NCBI GenBank assembly: GCA_002413045.1
Contig: DHWF01000039.1
Location: forward strand, 1-59,925
DNA from: Chloroflexi bacterium UBA5189
GTDB taxonomy: Bacteria; Chloroflexota; Limnocylindria; Limnocylindrales; CSP1-4
Direction: 5' to 3'
Length of the DNA stretch: 59,925 nt
Part shown: positions 8,671 to 17,359 of the stretch, in pieces
Layout: the number at the start of each line of letters is the position of its first letter
How positions within the stretch are numbered: the stretch's first letter is position 1
The notes under the pieces: model-generated
Database searches by the model: none
Told to the model about the DNA's origin: nothing
Seen by the model: the letters and a program-made list of their open reading frames with translations, nothing else
Translations under genes and position numbers: made by a program

Positions 8671-9974
8671 GCGGCCCCTTCCTGCTCCGGTCGGCGCCGC
8701 CCGACCCACCGCCCGGCCTGCGCATCGTGATGGATGCGCGGCCGCTCCAGGACCCGGCTCGCGGGCCGGCCACCGCGCGCTACCTGGAGGGGCTCCTCCG
8801 AGCCTTCGACGCTGAGCCGGTCGCCGGCGAATCGTTTGCGTTCCTGCTCCAGTCGGACCTCGACGATCCAACGGTCGCGTTCGACCACCTCGCCGTCATC
8901 GGCAGGCGCCTCCTGCCCCCGACGCGGCTCCTGCGCAGCGGCGCGCTCACCGTGGACCCGTTCCTCCTGCGCGGCGCCTCGCTCGGTGCCGCCTGGCGGG
9001 CGGATCGCGGTGGGGCCGCCGGCGCGGTCTACCACGCGGCCGCGGGCGCGCCGCCGATGCTGTCCCGGATCCCGATCGTCGTCACCCTCCTCGACCTCGC
9101 GCCGTGGGAGCTGCCGGGCGTGTTCCAACGGAGCCCCGGCTCGCGTTTCGGGCAGCGCTTCCGCGCCCGCCTGATCCGCGACGCCGCCGCGGTGATCGTC
9201 GGGAGCGAGGCCGTCGCGGTTGCCGCGCGTCGGCTCCTCCACCTTCGAGCGGCCCGTGTTCGGGTGGTGCCCCTCGCGCCGCATCCGGCGTTCGTGGCGG
9301 CCGGCGGCGTGGCGTCCGCGGCGCGGTCCGCCGCCGCGCGGGATGCCGTGGCCGAGCGGACGCGGCTGGGCCTGCCGGATCGGTACCTCGTGTACTTCGG
9401 GCGGTTCGACGCCCGGCACGACGTCGGCGGCCTGCTGCGCGCGCTCGCCGCGCTCGGCGATCGGCCGCGGCCGCGCGGCCTGCCCGCGGGTACGCCCTGG
9501 CCTCCGAGCGTCCTGATTGCCGGCGCGTCGCCGGAAGACCGCGCCTCGCTCGCGCGCGCTGCCGGGCGCCTGCACGCCGGCGACGCCCTCGTGTTCGCAC
9601 CGGCACTCACGCCGGAGCGGCTCGCGGGCCTCGTCCGCGGTGCGCGCGCGGTGGTCATGCCGGCCCTCACGGATGCGGCGGCATTGCCGGCGCTCGATGC
9701 CGTCGCGGCGGGCGTGCCGGTCGTCGCAACGGCGGTCGGCGCATTGCCCGAGACGGTCGGCCAGGCGGGCATCCTCGTCGAGCCGCGCGATCCTGCCCGC
9801 CTCGCCGAGGCGCTCGGCACGATGTGGGCGGACGACCGCGTCCGCGACGGGCTCGTCGACGCCGCGCGGGAGCGCAGTGGATCCGCCGCCAGGACGTGGG
9901 CGGAGGTGGCCCTCGAGACACGCCGGGTGTACGCGGACGTCGGAGTCCGCAGGCGAGGGAGCGAGCCGGCCTAG
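8652..9974 (+). CDS. GT4-family glycosyltransferase
   Basis: This 440-residue GT-B enzyme starts at ATG 8652, overlapping the Ppm1-like gene. The N-terminal domain has MDARPLQDPARGPATARY and a donor-free Rossmann layout with LLDLAPWELPGVF and IVGSEAVA. The C-terminal domain has the glycosyltransferase group 1 pattern: YLVYFGRFDARHDVGGLLRA, then LVRGARAVVMPALTDAAALPALDAVAAGVPVVAT, and GILVEPRDPARLAEAL. The usual acidic ExFGxxxxE pair is reduced to TDAAALPALD, so the nucleotide-sugar-binding glutamates look altered. Its stop codon shares a CTAG tetranucleotide with the convergent DUF3048 gene. It likely acts on lipid-linked glycans together with the preceding enzyme. Confidence 0.82.
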   Translation: MASEPVSGPFLLRSAPPDPPPGLRIVMDARPLQDPARGPATARYLEGLLRAFDAEPVAGESFAFLLQSDLDDPTVAFDHLAVIGRRLLPPTRLLRSGALTVDPFLLRGASLGAAWRADRGGAAGAVYHAAAGAPPMLSRIPIVVTLLDLAPWELPGVFQRSPGSRFGQRFRARLIRDAAAVIVGSEAVAVAARRLLHLRAARVRVVPLAPHPAFVAAGGVASAARSAAARDAVAERTRLGLPDRYLVYFGRFDARHDVGGLLRALAALGDRPRPRGLPAGTPWPPSVLIAGASPEDRASLARAAGRLHAGDALVFAPALTPERLAGLVRGARAVVMPALTDAAALPALDAVAAGVPVVATAVGALPETVGQAGILVEPRDPARLAEALGTMWADDRVRDGLVDAARERSGSAARTWAEVALETRRVYADVGVRRRGSEPA

Positions 9975-11188
9975 GGCTGGGGCGCCTGTGTCGGTGCGGC
10001 GCTCGCTGTCGGGGCCGGGATCTTGCCGTCCGCGATCGTGAACGAATACGACAGCGGGATGACCTGGACGAACGTCTGGCCCGCGGTCAACGTGATCGGC
10101 TGGCCGTCCGGTCCGAACAGGAGCGTCGGCGCCGTCACCGAGGCCTTCGACCAGGTGCCTTTGACCGTGACGCCGTTCGTGGCGATGAACGCCTGGCCGC
10201 GGCCGACGTCGGCGGCCTCGAGGCGATGATGAGGATCGACCGCATAGAGCGGGCCGAAGAACATCCGGAGGATCACGACGTTCTTCGGGGCGACCTGGAC
10301 TTTGTCGGCCGCGTCGATCTCCGGTTTGTACGCGCCGACGCCGGTCTGCTTGATGAAGCGCCGGTAGGCGTTCGCCGCGGCGTCATACCGGTATTGGATG
10401 GTCTCGTAGGGATAGACGACGGCGATGGTGCCGCCGTTCGGCCGCTGGTCGGGCGTCGCGTCCGGCGCAAACGACCACGCCGGCTTGATCGGCCCGTCGA
10501 TCGCGCCAATCTTGGCCGCGAGCGCACGCAGGTGGGCACCGTCCGTATACACGTTGTGCGGGGCGAGTCGGGTGGACACGCGCCACATGTACCTCGGGCT
10601 CCAGCGGAAGCCATCCCCGTTGTAGACCCACTGGCCGCCGCCTCTGGCGCGCAGCGTGGAAAGCGCTTGCGAGGATCCGCCGAAGTGGACGTAGAGCGCC
10701 TTCCACTCCGCTGCCCATTCGACGTAGTACTCGCGCGCGCTTCGAATCGGACCGACGCCGGCAGGAATCGTGCTCTGGAAGATGAGCATGTAGCGCGGGA
10801 TTCCGCCCTCCGCCGGGGCCTGCCAGACGACCGATGCCGCGTTGAACCCGGACTGCGGCCGGGCGTCCAGGTGGTCGTCGATCATCACCGCGATCGGGTG
10901 CTGTTCGGCGGCCGCCTGCGTGACGAGCAGGCCGGTGAGCGGCGCGGGCACGAGCGCCGGTGTCGGGACGGGCGTCGCGGGCGCGACGGTCGACGGCGCG
11001 AGTGTGGGCGCGACCGTTGCCGGCACCGTCGGCAGCGTCGTCGGCACGCCGCTTGTGGCCACCGCGCTCGTGGGCGGTGAGGCCGCCCGCCAGATCAGGA
11101 AGAGGACGAGCGCGACGATCACGACCCCGACCAGGGCGATCAGCAGGCGCTGCCGGGGGCTGGCCCCCGCAAGTCCAGAAGGTGCCAC
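9971..11188 (-). CDS. DUF3048 (YerB-like) membrane-anchored extracytoplasmic protein
   Basis: This 405-residue protein has an N-terminal membrane segment (LLIALVGVVIVALVLFLIW), a Thr/Pro/Ala linker, and then the DUF3048 domain beginning LTGLLVTQAAAEQHPIAVMIDDHLDARPQSG and continuing EGGIPRYMLIF and GPIRSAREYYVEW. The family's second domain is represented near the C-terminus (TGTWSKASVTAPTLLFGPDGQPI-like). GTG 11188 is preferred because GGAG sits 5 nt upstream. A longer start at 11239 would read through TATCCT, which looks like the promoter -10 box. There is no lipobox Cys. The family function is unknown; related proteins are cell-surface exposed in Gram-positives. Confidence 0.85.
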   Translation of the reverse strand: MAPSGLAGASPRQRLLIALVGVVIVALVLFLIWRAASPPTSAVATSGVPTTLPTVPATVAPTLAPSTVAPATPVPTPALVPAPLTGLLVTQAAAEQHPIAVMIDDHLDARPQSGFNAASVVWQAPAEGGIPRYMLIFQSTIPAGVGPIRSAREYYVEWAAEWKALYVHFGGSSQALSTLRARGGGQWVYNGDGFRWSPRYMWRVSTRLAPHNVYTDGAHLRALAAKIGAIDGPIKPAWSFAPDATPDQRPNGGTIAVVYPYETIQYRYDAAANAYRRFIKQTGVGAYKPEIDAADKVQVAPKNVVILRMFFGPLYAVDPHHRLEAADVGRGQAFIATNGVTVKGTWSKASVTAPTLLFGPDGQPITLTAGQTFVQVIPLSYSFTIADGKIPAPTASAAPTQAPQP

Positions 11189-11279
11189 GTCGTCTCCAAG
11201 CGGGCGCCGCAGCCGTGGCGCGCGGGCAGGATACCCCACGTTCGGGGGACGGCCGCCGGCCGGCCGTTGCGCGCCGCGC

Positions 11280-11285
11280 TAGGCT
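11280..11285 (+). promoter_or_regulatory. -10-like box, apparent leaderless start
   Basis: TAGGCT lies 6 nt before GTG 11292, with no Shine-Dalgarno. The same hexamer stands at the same 6-nt distance before ATG 36144. Confidence 0.45.
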
Positions 11286-11291
11286 GGGGCC

Positions 11292-11849
11292 GTGGCCAAC
11301 AGCGCATCCAGCCAGGCACGCAAGCGGGCCCGTGCTCGCGCCGTCCAACCGGGCTCGCCCGAGCCGGTCGAGCTCCGCGCGCCGGTCGAGCTTGTCGAGG
11401 CGACCGCGCCGCCCGTCCTGGTCCATCCGGTCGTGGCCGAGGACGGTGCGTCCCTGGAGGCCGAGCACGTCGCGCTGCGCATGAGCGCCGTTGGCCGCGT
11501 GGAGGCCGGCGAGCTGCGGGTCACCCAGGGCGCCGTCGGGGCGGCTCGGACCGAGACGCTCACGGTCGAGCAAGGTGCAGTGGGCGCCGTGCTCGCCGAT
11601 CGAGCGGACATCAGTCGCGGCTACGCCCGCACGATCATCGCTCGCCAGGTCCAGATCGATCGGGGCGCGGCGCGGGTCGTGATCGCCGCCGACGTCAATG
11701 CCCAGCAGACCGCGGTCCTGTTCCTCGTGGCGCGACGGGTCGCCGGAGACGTCCGGGTCCTCTTCGACTGGCGCGGTGCGCTCGCCTTCGGGGCCGCCCT
11801 GGGGGCCGTCGTCGCGATCGCCGCGCGGCTCCGTCGCCGCACTCGCTGA
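11292..11849 (+). CDS. Hypothetical protein with ~16-residue beta-solenoid-like repeats and C-terminal TM
   Basis: I do not recognise this 185-residue protein. After a basic, Pro/Ala-rich N-terminus (1-45), residues ~60-145 contain imperfect 16-17-residue repeats of the form (L/I)xVxQGAVGAxxAxx (ELRVTQGAVGA, TLTVEQGAVGA, DISRGYARTI, QIDRGAARVVIA), the period expected for a small beta-solenoid such as bactofilin-like folds. A single C-terminal hydrophobic segment (ALAFGAALGAVVAIAA) is followed by an Arg-rich end, giving a tail-anchored topology. It is transcribed alone from an apparently leaderless GTG and ends 7 bp from the convergent TagH-like gene. Function unknown; a scaffold at the membrane is an inference only. 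Confidence 0.6.
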   Translation: MANSASSQARKRARARAVQPGSPEPVELRAPVELVEATAPPVLVHPVVAEDGASLEAEHVALRMSAVGRVEAGELRVTQGAVGAARTETLTVEQGAVGAVLADRADISRGYARTIIARQVQIDRGAARVVIAADVNAQQTAVLFLVARRVAGDVRVLFDWRGALAFGAALGAVVAIAARLRRRTR

Positions 11850-11856
11850 CCGGCGG

Positions 11857-12669
11857 CTACTTCGGCCGTAGCACCGGGTCCAGGCCCGCCGCGCGCGCGG
11901 CCTCCTGGCGACGTTGGGTTTCCTCTTCCGTTCGCTGGAGGTGCAGGGCGACTACCTCGTCCGGTGCGCCTTCGAGGATGACCCGCCCCTTCTCCAGCAG
12001 CACCGCCCGGTTGCAGTATTCGGTGACCCACTCCATGTCATGGGTCACGAGCACGACCGCCTTGGCCGCCTTGACGATCTCGATGACCCGCGCCTTCGAC
12101 TTGGTTCGGAAGTTGGCGTCGCCCGTCGCGAGGACCTCGTCGAGCAGCAGGATGTCCGGGTCGACCGCGGTGGCGATCGCGAAGCCGAGGCGCGCGCGCA
12201 TGCCGGCCGAGTAGGTCTTGAGCGGCGCCTCGATGAACTGGCCGATGTCGGCGAACTCCACGATCGACGGCAGGAGCTCCTCGACACGCCGGGTGGGCAG
12301 GCCGAGGAACGCCCCGCCGAGCAGGATGTTCTCGATCCCGGAGAGCTCGACGTCGAATCCGACGCCGAGGCCGAGCAGCCCGGAGACCTGGCCCCGGACG
12401 TCGACCGAGCCCTCGCTCGGGCGCATGATCCCGGCGAGGACCTGGAGCAGCGTGCTCTTCCCCGCGCCGTTCGGCCCGATGACCGCAAGCGACTCGCCAT
12501 GGCTCAGCTGCACCGTGACGTTTCGGAGCGCCCAGAAGCGGTCCGGCGGCTTGCGCAGCACGACGTTGGCGAAGGACTGGCGGAGGGTGATCTTGCGATT
12601 GAATCGGAGGTTGTACTGGACGCCCAGGTCCTCGACGGAGATCGCGTATCCGTTCCTGGCGTTGCTCAC
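11857..12669 (-). CDS. ABC transporter ATPase for polysaccharide/teichoic acid export (TagH/Wzt type)
   Basis: This 270-residue cytoplasmic ATPase drives export of a lipid-linked polymer with the permease encoded just upstream. Walker A is GPNGAGKS (65-72). The polysaccharide-exporter subfamily features are GLLGLGVGFDVELSG and YSAGMRARLGFAIA (signature), Walker B is DILLLDE, and the H-loop is VTHDM. The C-terminus stops about 25 residues after the nucleotide-binding domain, so there is no Wzt-type carbohydrate-binding domain, as in TagH-like or KpsT-like short forms. The GTG start overlaps the permease stop by 4 bp (GTGA). It is the last gene of the minus-strand surface-polymer operon. Confidence 0.93.
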   Translation of the reverse strand: MSNARNGYAISVEDLGVQYNLRFNRKITLRQSFANVVLRKPPDRFWALRNVTVQLSHGESLAVIGPNGAGKSTLLQVLAGIMRPSEGSVDVRGQVSGLLGLGVGFDVELSGIENILLGGAFLGLPTRRVEELLPSIVEFADIGQFIEAPLKTYSAGMRARLGFAIATAVDPDILLLDEVLATGDANFRTKSKARVIEIVKAAKAVVLVTHDMEWVTEYCNRAVLLEKGRVILEGAPDEVVALHLQRTEEETQRRQEAARAAGLDPVLRPK

Positions 12670-13553
12670 AGCACCTTCGCGAAGTCAGGCTCGAGGCGCT
12701 TGAAGAAGACGATGCAGATGCCGAGGAAGACGAAGCTCGCGAGCAGCAGGTAGAACAGCGACGCCACGTCCGGCGCGAAGGGCATCCCAACGCCATCCGC
12801 GGTGCCGTAGATGACCGAGCGGTAGGCCTCGAAGAGGATGGCAAATGGGTTCGCCGCGGCGAGGAAACCGATGATCGGGTGGTCCTTGATCGTATGGAGT
12901 TCCTCGAGCGAGGCCAGGCTGTACAGCCCCGGGGAGAGGAACCACCACAGGCGGAGGACGTGGCCGACGGCGTTGCCGAGATCGCGGAAGTAGACGTTCG
13001 CCGCCGAGACGAGGATGGCCATGGCGAGCGTGAACACGTATTGAACCGCCGCGATCACCGGGATCCACAGGAGCATCAGGGTCAGGCGATTGCTGTCCAG
13101 GATCAGCAGGCCGGCGAGCGGGACCAGTCCCCATGCGAAGCCCACCACGCCGGCGGTCGTCTCGGCGACGGGCAGGACGAGCTTCGGGAACGCGATCGAA
13201 CGGATCAGCTTCTCCTGGCGCACCACCGACGTCGTCGCATCGCCGGTGACGGCCGAGAACCATTTCCAGGGCAGGATCGCCGCGAAGATGAAGAGCGGGT
13301 AGTCGGGTGTCGCCCGTTTCGAGATGACCGTCACGAAGACCACGTAAACGACCATCTGCAATAAGGGGTCGAGGACCCACCACAGGTTCCCGAGGAGGGT
13401 GTCGGAGCCGCGCTTCTTCATGTCGGCCGACACGAGGTAGCGGACGAGCCGCCTCCGCGACAGGATCTCGGTCACGCCCTGCCGGAGCAGGGTGAGCGGC
13501 GACACGGCACCCGACGAGTGCCGGATCGAGACGGCGGACTCGCCCGAGGACAT
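12666..13553 (-). CDS. ABC-2 type permease for polysaccharide/teichoic acid export (TagG/Wzm type)
   Basis: This 295-residue integral membrane protein forms the channel of the surface-polymer exporter. Residues ~30-60 carry the amphipathic interface LVRYLVSADMKKRGSDTLLGNLWWVLDPL, followed by about six TM segments (MVVYVVFVTVI; ETTAGVVGFAWGLVPLAGLLIL; LMLLWIPVIAAVQYVFTLAMAI; FLSPGLYSLASL; the last ends LFYLLLASFVFLGICIVFF). ATG 13553 is preferred, giving a normal family length and 31 bp from the preceding gene. The in-frame GTG at 13613 would overlap that gene. It is coupled to the ATPase gene by a GTGA overlap. Confidence 0.9.
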   Translation of the reverse strand: MSSGESAVSIRHSSGAVSPLTLLRQGVTEILSRRRLVRYLVSADMKKRGSDTLLGNLWWVLDPLLQMVVYVVFVTVISKRATPDYPLFIFAAILPWKWFSAVTGDATTSVVRQEKLIRSIAFPKLVLPVAETTAGVVGFAWGLVPLAGLLILDSNRLTLMLLWIPVIAAVQYVFTLAMAILVSAANVYFRDLGNAVGHVLRLWWFLSPGLYSLASLEELHTIKDHPIIGFLAAANPFAILFEAYRSVIYGTADGVGMPFAPDVASLFYLLLASFVFLGICIVFFKRLEPDFAKVL

Positions 13554-13584
13554 CCGCGGGAGGGTAGCACGGGCTCCCGTTTGA

Positions 13585-15624
13585 TCAGGCACGGAGCCTC
13601 CCGTAGACGGCACGGACCAGGTCCTTGGCCCACGGCGGCATCCGCCGGAACCTCGCCAGCGCCCGCGTTCGGGCGGTCTCGGTGAGCGAGCGCCCCGTCC
13701 ACGAGATCCGCGACCGGACCCGCGTCAGCAGCGAATCGCGCCGCACCGCGAGGAACGCGATTCGCCCGTCGGCCCGGACGAGCGCCGCGCCGACAGCGAT
13801 GCCCGGCGCGGACCCATCGCCAAGGTGCCCGGTGAGCTCGTACCGCCCCGGGGGGATGACGCCCTGGCCGCGCACGTTGCCCGTCGCCACGACGAGGGTG
13901 CCGACCGAGCCGTTGAACGAGGCCGGCAGGTCGAAGGTTCCGGGAGCGCCCTTGAGCCGGAGCGTCGCGGGGGCGAGGATCCCGGATCGGTCGGTCGCGA
14001 TGGGGAGCGCGACCGCCAGCCCGGAGCCGTCGCGAAGGACCCGCCGCTCGGCATCCGCGATGTGGGCCGGCGCTCGATCCGACCCGCCGATCGAGATCCG
14101 CACGACTCCGTCGGCGCCCGCCCGGGGCACGATCCAGCGAACGGGCTTCCCGAGCAGCGCCGGCGAGATGGGTGGCCGATCCGCCTCGCGGGCGCGGCGC
14201 GGGAAACGGAGCAGGCCCGTCGCCTGGATCCCGAGTCCGGACCAGCGGATGAGCACGTCCCAGGCGCCATCGTCGAGCGGCTGCTCGCCGGGCCCGACGC
14301 GCTGCGGATCGACCTCCACGAACCCCACGAGGGTCGGCAGCCGGATCTCGTCGTCCGGGTCGCCCGCCGGCCGCAATGACAGGCCGGCGCCGCCGGGCAC
14401 GATCCATTCGAGCGCCGTGCCCCGATCGACGAGCGACACCTGGGCCCGGATCTGGCCGAGCTCGTCACTCACGTCGACCGGCCCGATCAGGTCCTCGGCA
14501 ACCGCCGGATCGAGGAGCAGCGTGCCGTGTCGCTCGACGAGCGTGAGCGGGCGGTTGTCGATGCCCCGCGACAGCGTCGCCCGGAATTCGACGCCGAGGC
14601 GCCCGTTCGTCCAGCTGGCCTTGCTCACCCGGGCGTCCACCGTGAACCCCTCGGCACGCTGGCCGAGGGACACGAGATCGGCCAGATCGCCCTCCTGGAG
14701 CAGCCGGGAGCGGATCCGCGCGAAGGCGCCGAGGCCCTCGTGGACGCCCGTGCCGAATCGCTCCCGCGCGAGCTCGCCGAGCGCCGCGAAGAGCTCGGCC
14801 TGGTAGGCCGGCGGCGCCGCCAGGAACTGCGAATCCGCGATCCGGGTGAGGACCTCGACGCGGTAGAACCGGGCGATCAGGCGGCGCCGGAGCTCGTCAT
14901 CGGGGACGCCCTTGTCGATCTCGTCGAGGATCTCGCGCAGGTGCGCGACGTGCGACGCGGGATCGACCAGCTCCGCGCTGATGTGGCCCTCGTCCTCGCG
15001 CTTGTTGAAGAAGTAGCACGGCTCGTCGCCGAGGATGGAGATCACCCGGGCGGCGAGATAGGCACGCAGCGTGAAGAGCTGGTCCTCCATCTGGCGCCAG
15101 CCCTCCGGGAAGGTGATCTCGTGTTCCCGCAGGAGGGCAGCCCGGAAGAGCTTCGTCGGGCCCATGCTCGCATCGGCGAGCTGCGGCGTGTCGGCAAGCG
15201 TGGTGGCTCCGCGATTCCGCGTGAACAGGTCCTGCCGCCGCGTCATCGTCTCGCTGGCGAACTTGCCGAGCACGATGTCCGAGTCGTTCGCGAGCGCCAT
15301 CCGGGCGAGGCGCTCGAGGGCCCGCGGCGCGAGCTCGTCGTCGGCGTCGAGGAACTGCACGTACTCGCCGAGGGCGGCCTCCAGGCCAACGTTGCGCGGC
15401 CGGCCCGGACCGCCGGACGCGGGAATATGGACGACGCGAACGTTGGCCTGGTCGCGGGCGAGCTTGTCGAGGCGGGCGCCGGTCCCGTCGGTCGAGCCGT
15501 CGTCGACGAAGACGACTTCGAAGCGCGTCTTCGGCATCGACTGGCGGACGAGCGACCGGATGCACGGCTCCACGTATCGCCCGGGGTTGTGCGCGGGAAT
15601 GACGACGGTTACGAGCGGGCGCAT
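13585..15624 (-). CDS. TarS/TarP-like GT2 glycosyltransferase (poly-ribitol-phosphate decorating type)
   Basis: This 679-residue protein has an N-terminal GT-A domain (1-~230): VTVVIPAHNPGRYV, VDDGSTDGTG, SGGPGRPRNVGLEAALG, and FLDADDE with the metal-binding DxD. The block GPTKLFRAALLREHEI ... EDQLFTLRAYLAARVISIL ... NKREDEGH closely resembles the one I know from Staphylococcus aureus TarS/TarP, enzymes that add GlcNAc to ribitol-phosphate repeats. The long C-terminal part (~250-679) lacks a second catalytic motif and appears as beta-rich tandem modules, again like TarS. Two CDP-ribitol-type genes lie in the same operon, which supports this assignment. The exact sugar and the linkage cannot be told. 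It follows the SDR gene after 53 bp. Confidence 0.78.
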   Translation of the reverse strand: MRPLVTVVIPAHNPGRYVEPCIRSLVRQSMPKTRFEVVFVDDGSTDGTGARLDKLARDQANVRVVHIPASGGPGRPRNVGLEAALGEYVQFLDADDELAPRALERLARMALANDSDIVLGKFASETMTRRQDLFTRNRGATTLADTPQLADASMGPTKLFRAALLREHEITFPEGWRQMEDQLFTLRAYLAARVISILGDEPCYFFNKREDEGHISAELVDPASHVAHLREILDEIDKGVPDDELRRRLIARFYRVEVLTRIADSQFLAAPPAYQAELFAALGELARERFGTGVHEGLGAFARIRSRLLQEGDLADLVSLGQRAEGFTVDARVSKASWTNGRLGVEFRATLSRGIDNRPLTLVERHGTLLLDPAVAEDLIGPVDVSDELGQIRAQVSLVDRGTALEWIVPGGAGLSLRPAGDPDDEIRLPTLVGFVEVDPQRVGPGEQPLDDGAWDVLIRWSGLGIQATGLLRFPRRAREADRPPISPALLGKPVRWIVPRAGADGVVRISIGGSDRAPAHIADAERRVLRDGSGLAVALPIATDRSGILAPATLRLKGAPGTFDLPASFNGSVGTLVVATGNVRGQGVIPPGRYELTGHLGDGSAPGIAVGAALVRADGRIAFLAVRRDSLLTRVRSRISWTGRSLTETARTRALARFRRMPPWAKDLVRAVYGRLRA

Positions 15625-15677
15625 GGTGTCAGTTCGACGATGTCACGCACAAGGCTGGCATGTCCGGATCCGCTCCC

Positions 15678-16418
15678 TCATTCGGTGCTCAGCCTGGCGA
15701 GGGCGCCGCCGTCTGCGACGAGCGCCTGTCCGGTGATGAATGACGAGCGTCGACCGTCGGCCAGGAACAGGATCGCCTCGGCGATCTCCTCGGGCCGCCC
15801 GATCCGGCCGAGCGGTGTCCGCGCAGCGAGCCGGTCCAGCTCTGCGTCCACGCCCTCCGGCGATGCCCATCGCTGCACGCCCTGCCGGAGCATCTTCGTG
15901 TCCACGGCGCCGGGAGCGACGGCATTCACGCGCACGTCGGGCGCCCATTCGATCGCCGCCGCCCGGGTCAGAGCCACGATCGCTCCCTTGCTGGCGGCGT
16001 ACGGGGCAGCACCGGCGGAGGTGGCAAAGGCATGTACGGACGCCACGTTGACGACCGCCCCGCGCGACCGACGGAGATACGGATACGCGGCCTGCATGGC
16101 CAGGAACGTTCCCCGCGCGTTCGCATCCATGACCTCGTCCCACGCGGTCACGGGCATTGCCTCGATCCGGTCGATGCCCTGCCTCGCTGCCGCGTTCACG
16201 AGTGCGTCGAGGCCGGCCAGCGTGGCAAGGAACGCGGCGAGGTCATCGCCGGCGCTCGCCTGCCCCAGGTCGAGCCTCGCGAACGCGACCAGCGGCGTCG
16301 TCGACGGCGGCTCGACGACGTCCACGCCGGCCACCGACCAGCCCTCACGATGGAACGCGGCAGCCGTGGCCGCAGCGATCCCGCCGGCGATGCCGGTGAT
16401 CGCCACGATGCCGGTCAC
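15678..16418 (-). CDS. Short-chain dehydrogenase/reductase (NeuA-cassette SDR)
   Basis: This is a 246-residue classical SDR. The nucleotide-binding motif reads TGIAGGIA, a variant of TGxxxGIG with the last Gly replaced by Ala. NAA appears as NAAARQG, the catalytic Ser is in NVASVHAFA, and the YxxxK motif is YAASK. The C-terminus has GRIGRPEEIAEAILFLAD and ITGQALVADGG. The GTG start at 16418 overlaps the dehydrogenase stop by 4 bp (GTGA), so translation is coupled. It is the last member of a four-gene cassette with a D-2-hydroxyacid dehydrogenase, a NeuA-like enzyme and a cyclase-family hydrolase, and probably oxidises or reduces a precursor of the activated acid. The substrate is unknown. Confidence 0.85.
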   Translation of the reverse strand: MTGIVAITGIAGGIAAATAAAFHREGWSVAGVDVVEPPSTTPLVAFARLDLGQASAGDDLAAFLATLAGLDALVNAAARQGIDRIEAMPVTAWDEVMDANARGTFLAMQAAYPYLRRSRGAVVNVASVHAFATSAGAAPYAASKGAIVALTRAAAIEWAPDVRVNAVAPGAVDTKMLRQGVQRWASPEGVDAELDRLAARTPLGRIGRPEEIAEAILFLADGRRSSFITGQALVADGGALARLSTE

Positions 16419-17359
16419 CGGCGGACCTCGTCCAGCCCGCGGATGAGATTGTCGATGGCGGCCTCGCTGGTTCGATGCCCGGCATCGATCGAGTTCGAGG
16501 CGTTGTGCGATCCCAGGATCACCTGCGGGAACCGGCGGAGGGGACTCTCCATCGGCAGTGGCTCCACCTCGAAGACGTCGAGCGCCGCGGCGCCGACCTG
16601 GCCGGTGCCGAGTACCGCCGCCAGCGCCGCCTCGTCGACGAGGCCGCCGCGAGCAGTGTTGATGATCCAGGCGCCGCGTCGCAACCGGCCCAGGTTGGCC
16701 GCGTCCAGCAGGTGGCGCGTCTCCGGGGTCAGCGGGGCATTGAGCGAGACGACGTCCGATTCGGCCAGCAGCGACGCCAGGCTGACGACCTCCACGCCGA
16801 GCTGCGCCGCGCTGGCGCTGTTCGCCGGATCGATCTCGAAGCCCAGGACGCGCATGTTCATCGCCAGCGACCGCCGCGCCACCGCCCGGCCGATGTGCCC
16901 GAGGCCGACGACGCCCATGGTGCGCCCCGCCAGCGAGACGCCCGTCGGCTTCGCCCACTCGCCGGCTCGCACGGCGGTGTCGATGCGATGGAGGTGGCGG
17001 GCGAGCAGCACGAGGTAGCCGATGACGACGTCGGCGACCTCGTCGCCGAACATCCCGGGCGTGTTCGTCACGCGAATGCCGAGCTCGGCAGCGGCGCCGA
17101 GGTCGATCGCATCCGTGCCAACGCCCCACTTGGAGACGATCCTGAGCCGGCCGGCCCGCTCGAGGACCGCGCGGGTCACCTGGTCGTCACCCGCGATCAT
17201 CCCATCGACGTCCGGGATCAGCGCCAGGAGCTCCGCCTCGCTCAGCTGCTGCTGCACGGGTGGGACGATGAGCTCGGCGTGGCGTGCGTCGAGGCGGTCC
17301 CGATGCTCCGCGAGCGAGCGCTGCAGCTGCACGCAGGAGATGAGGATCCGCTCGTTCAC
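16415..17359 (-). CDS. D-2-hydroxyacid dehydrogenase family protein
   Basis: This 314-residue NAD(P)-dependent enzyme belongs to the phosphoglycerate dehydrogenase-like family. The Rossmann motif is GLGHIG (152-157), and the catalytic triad is complete: Arg237 in NTARGG, Glu266 in DVFEVEP and His285 in GSHNA. It has no C-terminal ACT domain, so it is not the serine-pathway SerA type. It should interconvert a 2-keto acid and a D-2-hydroxy acid. GTG 17359 overlaps the NeuA-like stop (GTGA), and its own stop overlaps the next SDR start. Placement between a CMP-transferase and an SDR suggests a role in building a 2-keto or 2-hydroxy acid for surface-polymer decoration (inference). Confidence 0.88.
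   Translation of the reverse strand: MNERILISCVQLQRSLAEHRDRLDARHAELIVPPVQQQLSEAELLALIPDVDGMIAGDDQVTRAVLERAGRLRIVSKWGVGTDAIDLGAAAELGIRVTNTPGMFGDEVADVVIGYLVLLARHLHRIDTAVRAGEWAKPTGVSLAGRTMGVVGLGHIGRAVARRSLAMNMRVLGFEIDPANSASAAQLGVEVVSLASLLAESDVVSLNAPLTPETRHLLDAANLGRLRRGAWIINTARGGLVDEAALAAVLGTGQVGAAALDVFEVEPLPMESPLRRFPQVILGSHNASNSIDAGHRTSEAAIDNLIRGLDEVRR

Noticed and set aside
11189..11239. Longer start (11239) for the DUF3048 gene
   Set aside because: It reads through TATCCT, a likely -10 box, and lacks a Shine-Dalgarno, whereas GTG 11188 has GGAG 5 nt upstream.
13554..13613. Longer start (13613) for the TagG-like permease
   Set aside because: It overlaps the upstream glycosyltransferase by 29 bp and adds residues not expected in the family; no Shine-Dalgarno supports it.
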